Counted from the first letter of the stretch, positions 17,301-26,783 are shown. The stretch: DNA of 64,000 nucleotides from Lachnospiraceae bacterium UBA3732 (GCA_002372545.1 DFHD01000083.1:1-64000); one strand, 5' to 3'. Notes: a model not told the origin generated them from the sequence alone. Numbers and translations: made by a program.

Positions 17301-20300
17301 GGCCTGAAGGTAGATGAAAATGATCAGTTGGTTTCCTGCCCCAGAGGCGATGCAGGCACGTTTTATTTTGCAATTATGGATACTGTGGTGCCGACTTTGA
17401 ATGAAGTAACTACCGTAGATAATAATCAATATGGTATTACCATGAAGATGGTTGATTTTACCGATAGAGCCCAGCAAGAGGGTGTGCTTGGTGATACATC
17501 CGGTTTTCACCAATGGGATCGGACCCAAGGAATCTTGTCTACGGATCTGAAAACAAATGGATATCCGGATACAATGATTAATAAATCGTTAAGTGAGCTT
17601 TATTCCGGCGCAAAAACTGTAAATCATTTATTTATTGAGAGCACATACAATGCCAGTGGATATTTTGAATATGACAGCTGTCAGAATTTTGCCAGTCTGA
17701 AAGGAAAAACGGAAGGAGATTTTACTGTTTATAAAGAAATCGGTACAATGAACACTCGTGATAGTTCAACCGATAAGCACGGCCAGTTTATGCCGTATAA
17801 TGACATTTACCCGGGAGAGTATTCTTCAGTTAATCCGCAGAATCTTAATGATATCTTTGGGAATCCGCTTCCTGAATCGGATCCCAGAAAGTATGAAAAG
17901 CTTTATAGAGTCGGTAATGCAAATAATACAGATGCTACAGACTGGAATTTTGGAATGGAGCTAAATGCTTCCTTCGTTCAGACACCAAGTGGTAAAGATG
18001 CCTGGGGGCACGACATTATTTTTGAGTTTACAGGTGACGATGATTTTTGGCTGTATGTAGATAACGAGCTTGTTATTGATCTGGGTGGTGTGCACTCTGC
18101 AATTCCCGGAAAGGTAAATTTTGCCACTGGTGACGTTACTATGCGCTCTGGTGGTAATGAAATCCATAAAACGCTTCGTCAGCTGTTTAAGGAAAACTAT
18201 GAAAAAAGAAATCCGACTGCAACTACTCAGCAAGTGAATGAATATCTTGCGAATTACTTTGATGGTGATGATGTAGTCTTTAAGGATTATTCATCTCATA
18301 CGATGAAAATCTTTTATATGGAACGTGGTCTGGGTGCGTCCAATCTGCATATGCGGTTTAACCTGAGTTATGTTACACCCGGACATGTTATCTTTTCAAA
18401 GGAAGTAAGCGGATCGGATGATGTTGATTTTGATCTGGTTCAATATCCGTATCAGATCTGGTATAAGGATAATCTGGATGATAACATTGAATACCTTCTT
18501 ACGAATAATGGCGGCCTGATCAGTGTTACCTATCAGAATTCAACACAGACGGTGGATTATGCCGCAACCTATAAACCTCCGGGCAGCACTAATACTTATG
18601 AATCCGTATACTTTTTGTATCCCGGAAAAGCAGCGGAAATACATTTCCCGGCAGATACGATTGAATACAGAATTGTAGAGTGCGGTTTGAACAATGAAGT
18701 ATACGATCATGTTTATGTGAATGATACTGAAATAGTTGGTACTAATCTTCCTACGACGACAGGCGAAGACAGTAAGCGGAGTTCTTTTGATTCCGGTTGG
18801 ATTTCGGTAAAAGAGAGACCGAAGGTTACATTTAATAATCATGTTGACCCGGATGGCCTCAGAACCCTTTCATTCCAGAAAAAGATTGAAGATGAAAATG
18901 GAATTCGTCTTGATGCTGATGATGATCCGACGGTGTTTGATTTTCGTTTGTATCTGTCCAACGGCGTAGATGATAAGTTGATGCCGGCCAATATGGTTAA
19001 GTACAGTGTGAAGGATGCCGAAGGATATCTTTGCAGATGGGATGCGGTTAATGAGAAGTTTGATTCATCCGAGGATCCGGATACGCATCAGAGATATCGG
19101 GATTATTCAGCGTTTACCAAAGCTCCCGGAGACAGTGATGAGGAAGTGGCAGCGAAGGAGGCACTGAAGAAGAAATATATGTTTGATACATCCATGAACG
19201 GGTCTATTTCCCAGATTCCGCCATGGTACACCGTTGAGGTTCCCAATCTTCCGGTAGGAACCAGATTTAAAGTGGAAGAGAGATTCTCTGAAACACCGGT
19301 TGGTTATGGACGCGTGGAGTATGAACGGGCAGAAGGTGGATCCTATATCGTTGAAGACGGGGATACGCTGAATTCCGGCCGCATCCGGGCCAATGAGTCA
19401 CCGCAGATGAATGTAAAAAACAAACGCGGTTTCGGACTTGAGGCCGACAAAATCTGGAGTGATAAATCATATACTAATTTTCATGAAACCGTATATACAG
19501 CGGTATATGTGGATGGCCTTGGGCTTCTCGACGGAACAGTAAGAGAACTAAAGTATCCGGATACATATGTAAGGTATTTCTTTGAAGAAATGAAACCGGG
19601 TAAAACACTTGCGGATTATTCCATATACGAGGTTTTGTTAGAGGGGAATGATCTTAAAGTAGATGATGATGGCGTAGTAACCGGGTATACATCAATTACA
19701 AGGCTTAATGAAGGGGATGAGACAAAGCTTTTGGCAACTTCCAAAAGTACAGGTATTACAGATGAGTATAATTATGCGGTTACCTATAAGAAGGGGACGC
19801 CTTATAAGAGTTTAGACAGCCTGGATCATGATAATATCCGAATTGATAGTATCAATAACACCCGTACGGGCGGCGTGGTAATGAGTCTGTTTGATATGTC
19901 AGACCATACAAAGCCCTTGGCCGGCGGTGTGTTTACGCTCCAAAAGTACGATAGTGTATCAGAGTCCTATAAGAATCTTGGAACATTTACCTCAGATTCG
20001 GACGGAAGAATCAATATCCTTTACGATTTTGAGTATGATACAGAGTACAGGCTTACGGAAACGGCATCTCCAAAAGGCTATATTGGCGCACCCAATACTG
20101 TATCATTCCAAATAAATGACAGCAATGAGGTTACAGTGACAACTTTAAATGATGATGAGTGGCAGGATGGAGGCAAGCTTTCGGAAAATGTGGAAAAATT
20201 GGTTGCTTACGTTAATATCTACAATAAACCATATACGCTGAAGGTCTATAAGTCTGACAGAGATACTTCTGAAGATATTCCCGAAGCTCATTTTGCGCTT

Positions 20301-21116
20301 TACAGAGGAAAAACCGGTGGCCAGGGCAATGTGATAAGGGATTATTATCCGATGAGCGGATACGAGGATCTGATAACCGATACAAACGGTCTGATCACCG
20401 CGATTGATAATAACCTTCCGGCCGGAACCTATTTTATCGAGGAAACTCAGCCGCCGACAGGTTATAGTGGGATTACAGGCTTTATTGAATTTGTGATTTC
20501 CCCGCTTGGCGGAATAGAGGTTATCAGCAGCCCGGTAAATTCCGGAGTGGTTCTGGAAAGCGGAGAAGGAAATACAGGTGTTTATATTTATACACTAAGG
20601 ATTCCCAATAAAAGGGATACTGCAAAAGAACTGACCATTACCAAGACGGTCGTTGGTAATCAGGGCAACAAGGCAAAAGATTTCACATTCACGTTTGAGG
20701 TAACAGGGGATGATGGAACAGGTTCGGAGGAGTATTCTTGGAAGAAGAATGACGTTGAACAGACAACGGCGTTAAAATCGCATGGAACATTTACTTTGAG
20801 CCATGGTGAAAGCGTAGTGATTTCTGTTCCGTCTGATGCGGAAGTCACCATCTCCGAATCCCCCGAAGACTATAAGCCTTCCTTCAAGCTGGGAACGGAA
20901 AATCCGGTGGATGATTCAGCTTTGACCTTTACTGTCACGGACGATGTAACTCTCTCCGTTACCAACACGCGGGACGGCATTATTCCCACCGGTGTCTGGT
21001 TGTCCTTCAAGGCGCTCGGCGCCCTTGGCGCTGCCTGCCTCGCCGGCATGTTCTACTTCTGGCGGCGGAAGCGGAAAACGGAAAAATTCCTGGCTAAAGT
21101 AAGGTCGGGAGAGTAG
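14382..21116 (+). CDS. Giant pilus tip adhesin with fibro-slime domain
   Basis: 2244 residues. A signal peptide (FFMLLVSFTPAGYSIFADE) is followed by a Ser/Asn/Gln/Thr/Glu-rich low-complexity stalk to about residue 405. A further large region leads to a fibro-slime/PA14-like domain near 1190-1340 (FTGDDDFWLYVDNELVIDLG is the signature). Two SpaA/Cna-B domains follow, about 1825-1910 (GGVFTLQKYDS, YRLTETASPKGY) and 1950-2050 (HFALYRG, YFIEETQPPTGY), then a pilin-like FctA domain from about 2080 (LTITKTVVGNQGNKAKDF). The C-terminus has the same NTRDGIIPTG sorting motif as the shaft pilin, a helix and RRKRK. It should be the host-binding or substrate-binding tip. Codons in about 15850-16450 are more AT-rich than the flanks, suggesting domain exchange. 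Confidence 0.85.
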   Translation: MKRSSEKNSEKLNKRKRVISAIMVFFMLLVSFTPAGYSIFADESTISQIAPTEAENRTNTVSDESGLDTSVPGDAVTNEASLEHLTLELTQEESDEEGTLHSRVVSEKETLEAQEEVEETSIVLDGMMPKNATATAVDVTAEREKIEAADAEAAAKKNESEKNAVSDASSEVEQSITGNSTSEQNRNAADDTAVTNQSSETVDRSKNQTNSTESGESNNRSDSDAPSRNDDANSNSLKEESTSQASATENVSSTQIDSADDVSVNPVQDTVYQSADVQPVDGAVEYANASQGDAEMQESDGTRNDSADGSAGNEAGQDGSADNTNNASVSNTSEAGNSVDQSGKAGQQGSTDQSASADQSTSTNQSAVADESGTGNNGNNSNNSSTKDASNNGKSQKANEEDDEREIISVLSDGLSILAAYDITILDAGDEEYQPSEKHPITVSIRDARIKEDSKLYLWHIKDDGEKEEIKEFTVTDGELRFDATGFSVYEIVEAYSGYDEGFGWKEANTIDLIKKHGESGFYVSNSDKKYLTGEKTSGVSGNSDRDGLLTTEVGSDSVPVDDIVKFYFEWIPDTENSFYIYKMDGDSKIYLKMTSVSGNNKPRAGITFANGESDRSVFNIINKSGKLKVSSVLRVGNEDITYFWNRNNKTPGSGAIVGYSSENDSNTYLLSLHYNIEMPESDPYNLDGTKHGLINASLSGTTGYALMAKKKDDSMLQSCELKIKKDTVNKTGDVFVAENKDITEWTFHSTTKDNYTLSTVVDGKTMYLQMTSSGLTIAESEPTEFQVVVKDGKIKLCSEGKAVSCDSAKGFKLENDGTAAKFWLSFSVPSMLTEDDFVNYSAVKVGISDVDDGQQVIVYTRVWDDVNKTYEFFAIDHDGTLYPCYERGDNIMWVGNQFNTLLWDFTEYHYDDGSPNYYYELQNTYSEMFLAPQIGGGQTLAATKKGINLPGRKEGEYYSTILAWDKPYYSYAGLKVDENDQLVSCPRGDAGTFYFAIMDTVVPTLNEVTTVDNNQYGITMKMVDFTDRAQQEGVLGDTSGFHQWDRTQGILSTDLKTNGYPDTMINKSLSELYSGAKTVNHLFIESTYNASGYFEYDSCQNFASLKGKTEGDFTVYKEIGTMNTRDSSTDKHGQFMPYNDIYPGEYSSVNPQNLNDIFGNPLPESDPRKYEKLYRVGNANNTDATDWNFGMELNASFVQTPSGKDAWGHDIIFEFTGDDDFWLYVDNELVIDLGGVHSAIPGKVNFATGDVTMRSGGNEIHKTLRQLFKENYEKRNPTATTQQVNEYLANYFDGDDVVFKDYSSHTMKIFYMERGLGASNLHMRFNLSYVTPGHVIFSKEVSGSDDVDFDLVQYPYQIWYKDNLDDNIEYLLTNNGGLISVTYQNSTQTVDYAATYKPPGSTNTYESVYFLYPGKAAEIHFPADTIEYRIVECGLNNEVYDHVYVNDTEIVGTNLPTTTGEDSKRSSFDSGWISVKERPKVTFNNHVDPDGLRTLSFQKKIEDENGIRLDADDDPTVFDFRLYLSNGVDDKLMPANMVKYSVKDAEGYLCRWDAVNEKFDSSEDPDTHQRYRDYSAFTKAPGDSDEEVAAKEALKKKYMFDTSMNGSISQIPPWYTVEVPNLPVGTRFKVEERFSETPVGYGRVEYERAEGGSYIVEDGDTLNSGRIRANESPQMNVKNKRGFGLEADKIWSDKSYTNFHETVYTAVYVDGLGLLDGTVRELKYPDTYVRYFFEEMKPGKTLADYSIYEVLLEGNDLKVDDDGVVTGYTSITRLNEGDETKLLATSKSTGITDEYNYAVTYKKGTPYKSLDSLDHDNIRIDSINNTRTGGVVMSLFDMSDHTKPLAGGVFTLQKYDSVSESYKNLGTFTSDSDGRINILYDFEYDTEYRLTETASPKGYIGAPNTVSFQINDSNEVTVTTLNDDEWQDGGKLSENVEKLVAYVNIYNKPYTLKVYKSDRDTSEDIPEAHFALYRGKTGGQGNVIRDYYPMSGYEDLITDTNGLITAIDNNLPAGTYFIEETQPPTGYSGITGFIEFVISPLGGIEVISSPVNSGVVLESGEGNTGVYIYTLRIPNKRDTAKELTITKTVVGNQGNKAKDFTFTFEVTGDDGTGSEEYSWKKNDVEQTTALKSHGTFTLSHGESVVISVPSDAEVTISESPEDYKPSFKLGTENPVDDSALTFTVTDDVTLSVTNTRDGIIPTGVWLSFKALGALGAACLAGMFYFWRRKRKTEKFLAKVRSGE

Positions 21117-21196
21117 AAAGACGGCATGGTCTATACTGTTTGTTAAACATATAAGACTGTGTGGATTAAAGAAATTCAATGAGGATTTATGAGAAT

Positions 21197-21228
21197 GGCG
21201 TCATACCGAAAGGTATGGCGCCTATTTT
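21197..21228 (+). terminator. GNRA hairpin after the pilus cluster
   Basis: GGCGTCATACC, a GAAA loop and GGTATGGCGCC form an unbroken 11-bp stem (one G-U), followed by TATTTT. It lies 80 bases past the adhesin stop. The short U-tract makes termination probable but not certain. Confidence 0.55.
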
Positions 21229-21360
21229 CGGTCAATACAAGAAATTCTTGCAAAACATATGCAAAGTCTCAGCGTGGCATAGTGTTAAAAGGGTATTTCC
21301 ATCTGATGTGGATTTGGTATATACTAAAAAAGAAGATGGTTTACCGGGAGGAAAAGTGCC

Positions 21361-22059
21361 ATGCACTATAGTGTGCTCATTATTGATGATGAAAAGGAGC
21401 TGTCGGAATATACCGCCCGCTATTTTAATATGTCCGGCGTTACGGCGGCCTACGTGCTGACAAAGGAGGATGCTCTCCGGTTTCTGTCGGAGAATACCTG
21501 CTCGCTGATCCTTCTGGATATCAATCTGGGAGAGGATTCCGGCTTTGAGCTTTGTCAGATGGTCCGGAGTACAATGAATATCCCCATCTTTTTTATCAGC
21601 GCCAGGTCCTCTGAGGATGATATGCTTCTCGCGCTTACGATCGGCGGGGATGATTACATCACGAAGCCCTATTCGCTTTCGGTGCTTCTGGCGAAGGTGA
21701 AGGCAGTGCTGAAGCGGTATGAGGCATCGCCTGCCGGGGCCGCGGCTGGAGCGTCGCATCTCGTGCCACTTGGCCATGCAACCATCGACCTTGCCAGGGC
21801 GGTGGTGATCCGTGACGGAAAGGAAACCGGTCTGAAGGCCATGGAATTCCGGCTGCTGGTTTACATGCTGAAGAATAAGAACCGGATCATCAAAAAGGAT
21901 GAGTTCTTTGAAAAAATCTGGGAGACAGCATATGTGGGAGATGTAACGCTGAATGTGCATATCCGCCATCTCCGCGAGAAGATTGAAGACGACCCGGGCA
22001 ATCCGGTTTACATAAAGACAGTGTGGGGGACGGGCTTCATTTTGGAGGATAAGACTTGA
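21361..22059 (+). CDS. OmpR-family response regulator
   Basis: 232 residues, ATG after GGGAGGAAAAG. The receiver domain has the acidic pair LIIDDEK, the phospho-acceptor Asp53 in LLDINLGEDSG, the conserved Ser/Thr in FFISARSSEDD and Lys in YITKPYSL. The C-terminal winged helix (about 130-230) shows LKAMEFRLLVYMLKN, VTLNVHIRHLREKIE and VKTVWGTGFILE-type signatures of OmpR/PhoB. It overlaps the kinase gene by 4 bases. With the downstream transporter this forms a BceRS/VraRS-like four-gene module that usually answers to cell-wall-active peptides. A weak -10 (TATACT, 21320-21325) lies upstream. Confidence 0.9.
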   Translation: MHYSVLIIDDEKELSEYTARYFNMSGVTAAYVLTKEDALRFLSENTCSLILLDINLGEDSGFELCQMVRSTMNIPIFFISARSSEDDMLLALTIGGDDYITKPYSLSVLLAKVKAVLKRYEASPAGAAAGASHLVPLGHATIDLARAVVIRDGKETGLKAMEFRLLVYMLKNKNRIIKKDEFFEKIWETAYVGDVTLNVHIRHLREKIEDDPGNPVYIKTVWGTGFILEDKT

Positions 22060-23351
22060 AGATACGGTTTTTACTGATATACATTATCCTGTTTCTCGGT
22101 GCGGGAGCTTTTCTCTCCCTGCGGATCGCCCGGAGCTCGGATGATGAAATGCCGGCTTATCCCACAGAGATCAACCGTCTGGTGATCCGCCTTGGAGAGG
22201 AGTGGGACAGTGTTTCCCGGAAGTCCGGGCAGAAGATTCAGACGGATGAACCCTTCGACTATGCCGTGATCGGCCGCGCAGGGAATCTGCTGATCTATAC
22301 GAAGGAAGGGATATCCACATCCGTATCCGCGGCGACAACACATTTTGATGTGATCCGGGATATCGGTCAGGATGGCGAGCTTGTCGGTTGGCTTCTTGTG
22401 CATAACCCCTATTCTGAGCTGCAGAAAGAAAGGAACGGTCGCAGGGCCATGATGGTGGGGATGATGCTCCTTGTCATGCTTATCCTGTCTCTGGCTTACT
22501 TTTTGTATCTCCGGCGCAGGGTGGTAAAGCCCTTTGACAGGATGAAGGCATTTGCCGGCCGTGTGGCCGCAGGGGACCTGGATGCCCCGCTGGAAATGGA
22601 CAGGGGGCACGTTTTCGGCGCGTTTACGGAGAGCTTTGATATCATGCGCGAGGAGCTGAAGGCCTCTCGGGAGAGAGAAGCGGAAGCGGTGAAGAGCAGA
22701 AAAGAGCTGGTTGCAGAGCTTTCACATGATATTAAAACGCCTGTCGCTTCGATTAAGGCCATGACGGATGTCATGTCCCTCACGGCAAGGGATGACGGCG
22801 AACGGGAGACCATTGCAGCCGTGAGCGCCAAGGCAGACCAGATCGACCGGTTGGTTTCCAATCTGTTTCATGCAACGCTGGAGGAGCTGGAACAGCTGGA
22901 GGTAAAGCCGGAGGAGCTGAGCAGCAGGGATATCCTGCGGATGGTGAAGGAGGCGGATTACCTGAAGAAGGTAGAGGAGACGGATATTGCGGATGCTGTG
23001 GTCCTGGCTGATCCGCTCAGGCTGAACCAGGTGATCGGAAACGTGATCTCTAATTCCTATAAATATGCCGGAACGGAGATCCGGATCGTCAGCCGCTTTG
23101 AAGAGGGCTGCGGGGAAAGTCCGGAAGAGCGCTTTATCCTGGAGATCAGTGACAGGGGCGGGGGCGTTCCCGGGCATGAGCTTGAGCTGATCACCCGGAA
23201 GTTTAAGCGCGGCTCAAACGCTGAGGGGAAGGACGGCTCCGGACTTGGACTCTATATTTCCGGCTATTTCATGGAAAAGATGGGCGGCTCCCTGGAGGTC
23301 ATGAACCGGGATGGCGGCTTCCTCGTCCGGTTGAAGCTGAAGCTGTGCTGA
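22056..23351 (+). CDS. Sensor histidine kinase
   Basis: 431 residues, overlapping the regulator stop. Two membrane helices (FLLIYIILFLGAGAFLSL, and MMVGMMLLVMLILSLAYFL near residue 130-150) enclose an extracellular loop of about 110 residues. A HAMP segment follows, then the HisKA dimerisation helix with His224 in ELSHDIKTPVASIK, and the HATPase domain with N box NVISNSYKY, DRGGGVP and GSGLGLYIS. It should autophosphorylate on His224 and pass the phosphate to Asp53 of the partner. The sizeable sensor loop differs from the short-loop BceS type, so it may detect its ligand directly. Confidence 0.9.
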   Translation: MKIRFLLIYIILFLGAGAFLSLRIARSSDDEMPAYPTEINRLVIRLGEEWDSVSRKSGQKIQTDEPFDYAVIGRAGNLLIYTKEGISTSVSAATTHFDVIRDIGQDGELVGWLLVHNPYSELQKERNGRRAMMVGMMLLVMLILSLAYFLYLRRRVVKPFDRMKAFAGRVAAGDLDAPLEMDRGHVFGAFTESFDIMREELKASREREAEAVKSRKELVAELSHDIKTPVASIKAMTDVMSLTARDDGERETIAAVSAKADQIDRLVSNLFHATLEELEQLEVKPEELSSRDILRMVKEADYLKKVEETDIADAVVLADPLRLNQVIGNVISNSYKYAGTEIRIVSRFEEGCGESPEERFILEISDRGGGVPGHELELITRKFKRGSNAEGKDGSGLGLYISGYFMEKMGGSLEVMNRDGGFLVRLKLKLC

Positions 23352-23363
23352 ACCGCTGCACCC

Positions 23364-23407
23364 AATTAAAAAACAATTAAAGAATTGACAAAGATTTAAA
23401 ACAGAAT
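23364..23407 (+). promoter_or_regulatory. Possible response-regulator operator before the ABC transporter
   Basis: AATTAAA at 23364 and again at 23375 gives an 11-base period, followed by TTGACA at 23385-23390 and another A/T-rich half. OmpR-family regulators often bind direct repeats with such spacing. No convincing -10 was found at 17 bases. Confidence 0.35.
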
Positions 23408-23421
23408 AAACGTTATAGTTA

Positions 23422-23451
23422 AGCCATGCAGGGAAACCGGCATGGCTTTTT
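23422..23451 (+). terminator. Hairpin with T-tract between kinase and ABC genes
   Basis: AGCCATGC pairs with GCATGGCT around a 10-base loop, then TTTTT. It would end or attenuate the regulator-kinase transcript before the transporter genes. Confidence 0.65.
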
Positions 23452-23512
23452 GATGATAAAAAAGAAACAGAAGCAGGAATAAGAGCAGGAACAGAAGCGA
23501 AAGGAAAAGATC

Positions 23513-24277
23513 ATGGCGGAAAAAGAAGTGATCATTAAAACAGAAAAGCTGTCCAAAAGCTTTTCGGTTGGAGGAAAGCAGCAGCATGTGATCAAGAATC
23601 TGGATATGGAAATCTATAAGGGCGATTTTACGGTGATCATGGGCTCCTCCGGAGCAGGCAAATCCACGCTGCTCTACGCGCTTTCCGGAATGGACAGGCC
23701 TTCTCTGGGAAAAATAGAATACGCCGGGAAGGAGATCACGAAGATGAACGATGACCAGCTTGCGGTGTTCCGCAGAAAGCACTGCGGTTTCATCTTCCAG
23801 CAGATTCACCTGGTAGACAGCATGAGCGTTATGGATAATGCCATATCCACCGGAATGCTCACCGGACAGAAGCAGAAGCATTTGAAGAAAAAAGCGGAGG
23901 AGCTGTTTGAACGGGTGGGGATCACGAAGGATATGACCGGTAAGTTTCCCTCCCAGCTCTCCGGCGGCGAGGCACAACGGAGCGCAATGGTGCGGGCGGT
24001 GATCAATGATCCAGATGTGGTCTTTGCGGATGAGCCTACCGGCGCCCTTAACTCCAGCGGCGTAAAGGCGGTTCTGGACGTATTGACTGAGCTGAACCGC
24101 GGCGGGCAGTCCGTGGTGATGGTCACCCACGATATCAAATCGGCCAGGAGAGCCAACCGCATCATTTATCTGCAGGATGGCGGCATAGTGGGCGAATGCG
24201 AGCCGGGAGAGTATATCAGCGGCGACAAGGCGCGTCATGAAAAGATCCGGAGCTTCCTCGAGGAGATGGGCTGGTAA
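23513..24277 (+). CDS. ABC transporter ATP-binding protein (MacB/BceA type)
   Basis: 254 residues. Walker A is MGSSGAGKSTLLYALSGMD, the Q-loop CGFIFQQIHL, the signature LSGGEAQRSAMVRA, Walker B VVFADEPTGALNSSG and the H-loop VMVTHDIKSA. The FADEPTGAL form and the pairing with an FtsX-type permease 10 bases downstream place it in the LolD/MacB/BceA group. Such transporters use ATP to detach or expel antimicrobial peptides or move lipoproteins. The adjacent two-component system suggests induction by an envelope-active compound. Confidence 0.92.
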   Translation: MAEKEVIIKTEKLSKSFSVGGKQQHVIKNLDMEIYKGDFTVIMGSSGAGKSTLLYALSGMDRPSLGKIEYAGKEITKMNDDQLAVFRRKHCGFIFQQIHLVDSMSVMDNAISTGMLTGQKQKHLKKKAEELFERVGITKDMTGKFPSQLSGGEAQRSAMVRAVINDPDVVFADEPTGALNSSGVKAVLDVLTELNRGGQSVVMVTHDIKSARRANRIIYLQDGGIVGECEPGEYISGDKARHEKIRSFLEEMGW

Positions 24278-24287
24278 GGAGAGAGCG

Positions 24288-26654
24288 ATGAGAAAACTAG
24301 TCAAGGCGAATATCCGGAAAGACAGGGCAGTGTTCACAGTATTCCTGCTGATCCTTGTCCTTTCCACCATGCTTCTGCATACTGGGCTTCTGGTGAACCG
24401 GTATGACGAAATGTATGATAAAAAGAAAAACTCGAGGGGCATCGGGGATGCGGAGATGTATGCCTGCGGCGAGGAGGATGAGATCAGAAGCGTAATGGAT
24501 GGCCTTTCCTTAGTGTCAGGCTATTATAGTGATATCATTCTGCGTCCGTATAAGGCAACCGTCCTTTCGTGCGAGGAAAAGGGCTGGGAAGACACCCGGT
24601 CGGATGTGGTGCTGCATTCGGCGGACGGAACGCACGCAGGGACTGTGAGATTCATGCAGAGGGATGATTCTCTTTCCGGCCGCAGGATCTATCTGAATCT
24701 GTATCTGGCATCCGCCTGTGATCTGGAGCTGGGTGACCGGATCACGGTTGATGTGGAATCCCTGTCAAAAGAAACCTATACGGTGGCGGGAATCTATGAG
24801 GATATACAGCAGGGCAATCCCTATGCCTGGTGCTCGCTCTGCCTGGATGACGCGTCCTTCCGTGAGCTTTGGGAAAAGGCAGCTTCTGAAAAGATGTCCG
24901 GATCCTTCATGAACCGGCTCAATCAGGTGGAGGTCGTTGCTTCCTTCGGAGATGAGATCAGCGGGGATGACGGTCTCCATTACGCGATGGAGGCGATGGA
25001 AAAAGCGGGAATCCCTGTTTTTGGATATACAATGGATCTGGCCAAGTCCGGATATGTCAGCATCACTAACATCCTGGCGGCATTCATGACGGTGTTTGCG
25101 CTGATCGCCATAGTGGTCACCTTTGTTATGATCGTCTTTACCATCAACAATAATATAGACCGGGACGTCCGGAATATCGGCGCACTCAGGGCGGTAGGCT
25201 TTACAAACCGTCAGGTCAGAACGGGGATGCTCCTTGAATATCTGGTGATCGGCTTCATCGGCGGACTTCTTGGGACGATCCTTTCCTATGTGGTCATGCC
25301 TGTGATCGATCAGTCGCTCTTTCGTCCCGTTACCGGCATGTTCTGGGAGGAGAACCTGTATTTAGGGAGCAGCCTGTCTGTGATCAGCGGGCTGATGCTT
25401 GCCATGACTCTTGTAGTGCTTTTTTCCACGCGCAAACTGCGGGATCTGCATCCGGCAACGGCTCTACGGTTCGGCCTGAAGGCGAACAGCTTCAAAAAGA
25501 ATTATCTTCCTCTTGCCAAAACAAGAGGCAGGCTGAATATTCTTCTTGCTGCGAAGAGCATGCTGCAGAGCATGAGCCAGAACCTGATCGTCCTCGGTGT
25601 GGTGATCGTGGTTTCCATCATGACAATCTTTTCCGGAATTCTCTTCTACAATACGCGGGTGGATATCACCCGGTTCCAGCGGCTCATCAGCGGAGATGTA
25701 CCGGATGGTATTCTGATGCTCAGCGTAACGGACGAAGAGGAGTGGAAGGCGAGCAGGGACAGGGTTTCTGAAATTCCGGGGATCACGGAGGCTTATGGAT
25801 ACAGCTCTCACAATATCAATGTTGAAGGCCGGGAAACCTTTGTGTTTTTTACGGATTCGCCGGAATATCTCGATTGCGGCGTCTATGAAGGGCAGATGTT
25901 CCGGGAGGAGAATGAGGCGGTGATCGGACGCCTTATGGCAGAGAAGCTTGGCGTGAAGATCGGAGATGAGGTTGAGGTTGAATGCGCAGGGCAAAAGGCC
26001 AGGTTTATCATCACGGGGCTCCAGCAGGCTGTAGTGAATATGGGAAACCGGCTGTTTATCAGCACGGAGGGGGCAAAGAGGCTCGGAATTCAGCCGGAAT
26101 TCAGCGAGATCAGGATCCGTGTGGCGGATGCAAGCGGTAAGAAGGTGGACCGGGCGTTAGAAGAGGCAAGGGCAGCGCTCGGAGAAGTCTGCACGGGTGT
26201 AAATAATGAATACCGATATCAGAGAAGCAGTGAAAACCTGACGATGTTCGCAGCGCTCATGCTGATTCTTATGCTGATCCTGGTGAATGCGGCGATCATC
26301 TATCTTGTGATCAAGCTTCTTCTGAAAACGGTATTCATCAGGAGAGAAAAGGAGTTTGGAATAAAAAAGGCGGTGGGCTTCACCAGCCGCCAGCTCAGGC
26401 TTCAGCTGGCTCTCTCCCTTTTTCCTGTCTGCCTTCTGGCAGCGGCGCTGGGAGCGGTTCTCGGCTTCTTCCTGGTGAATCCACTGATTTCCCTTGTTCT
26501 TAGCGGATTTGGTATAGCCAGTGCGGATTTTATTGTGAAGCCGGTATTGATCCTGTTTACGATCCTTATTGTAGCGGCGGTCATTTTCCTGATGACGTAT
26601 CTGATGTCCGGCAGAATGAAAAGAGTTTCGGCATATGAACTGATCCAGGAATGA
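24288..26654 (+). CDS. ABC transporter permease, FtsX/MacB family
   Basis: 788 residues from ATG 24288, with AAGGAGAG 5 bases before; longer in-frame starts have no ribosome site. Layout: helix 1 (AVFTVFLLILVLSTMLLH), an extracellular part of about 230 residues, three helices (about 260-400) with the FtsX-type DRDVRNIGALRAVGFTNRQV loop, a further helix near 430, a second extracellular part, and three C-terminal helices with the matching REKEFGIKKAVGFTSRQL loop. It is thus a duplicated FtsX permease of 8 helices, like BceB-type or YtrF-type proteins. It should work with the ATPase as a mechanotransmission pump for peptides or lipid-linked compounds. Confidence 0.88.
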   Translation: MRKLVKANIRKDRAVFTVFLLILVLSTMLLHTGLLVNRYDEMYDKKKNSRGIGDAEMYACGEEDEIRSVMDGLSLVSGYYSDIILRPYKATVLSCEEKGWEDTRSDVVLHSADGTHAGTVRFMQRDDSLSGRRIYLNLYLASACDLELGDRITVDVESLSKETYTVAGIYEDIQQGNPYAWCSLCLDDASFRELWEKAASEKMSGSFMNRLNQVEVVASFGDEISGDDGLHYAMEAMEKAGIPVFGYTMDLAKSGYVSITNILAAFMTVFALIAIVVTFVMIVFTINNNIDRDVRNIGALRAVGFTNRQVRTGMLLEYLVIGFIGGLLGTILSYVVMPVIDQSLFRPVTGMFWEENLYLGSSLSVISGLMLAMTLVVLFSTRKLRDLHPATALRFGLKANSFKKNYLPLAKTRGRLNILLAAKSMLQSMSQNLIVLGVVIVVSIMTIFSGILFYNTRVDITRFQRLISGDVPDGILMLSVTDEEEWKASRDRVSEIPGITEAYGYSSHNINVEGRETFVFFTDSPEYLDCGVYEGQMFREENEAVIGRLMAEKLGVKIGDEVEVECAGQKARFIITGLQQAVVNMGNRLFISTEGAKRLGIQPEFSEIRIRVADASGKKVDRALEEARAALGEVCTGVNNEYRYQRSSENLTMFAALMLILMLILVNAAIIYLVIKLLLKTVFIRREKEFGIKKAVGFTSRQLRLQLALSLFPVCLLAAALGAVLGFFLVNPLISLVLSGFGIASADFIVKPVLILFTILIVAAVIFLMTYLMSGRMKRVSAYELIQE

Positions 26655-26709
26655 TGACCGGAAGGGTGTGTCTGTTTCAGAATGAAACTCGGCATATATA
26701 GAGAATGCG

Positions 26710-26738
26710 TTGACACAGACTGAAGGCTTTGTTATATT
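26710..26738 (+). promoter_or_regulatory. Strong sigma-A promoter
   Basis: TTGACA (26710-26715), 17-base spacer, TATATT (26733-26738). It begins the leader region in front of the ABC-F gene. Confidence 0.65.
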
Positions 26739-26783
26739 TTATTTGTAAGATCGAGCTTAATATGTAAGACAGAACTTGGAGAA

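Noticed and set aside
21179..21460. Small open frame before the response regulator
   Set aside because: It crosses the GNRA hairpin, has no good ribosome site and overlaps the regulator in another frame.
23396..24442. Long open frame on the - strand
   Set aside because: It is antisense to a clear ABC ATPase with all motifs and has no family match.
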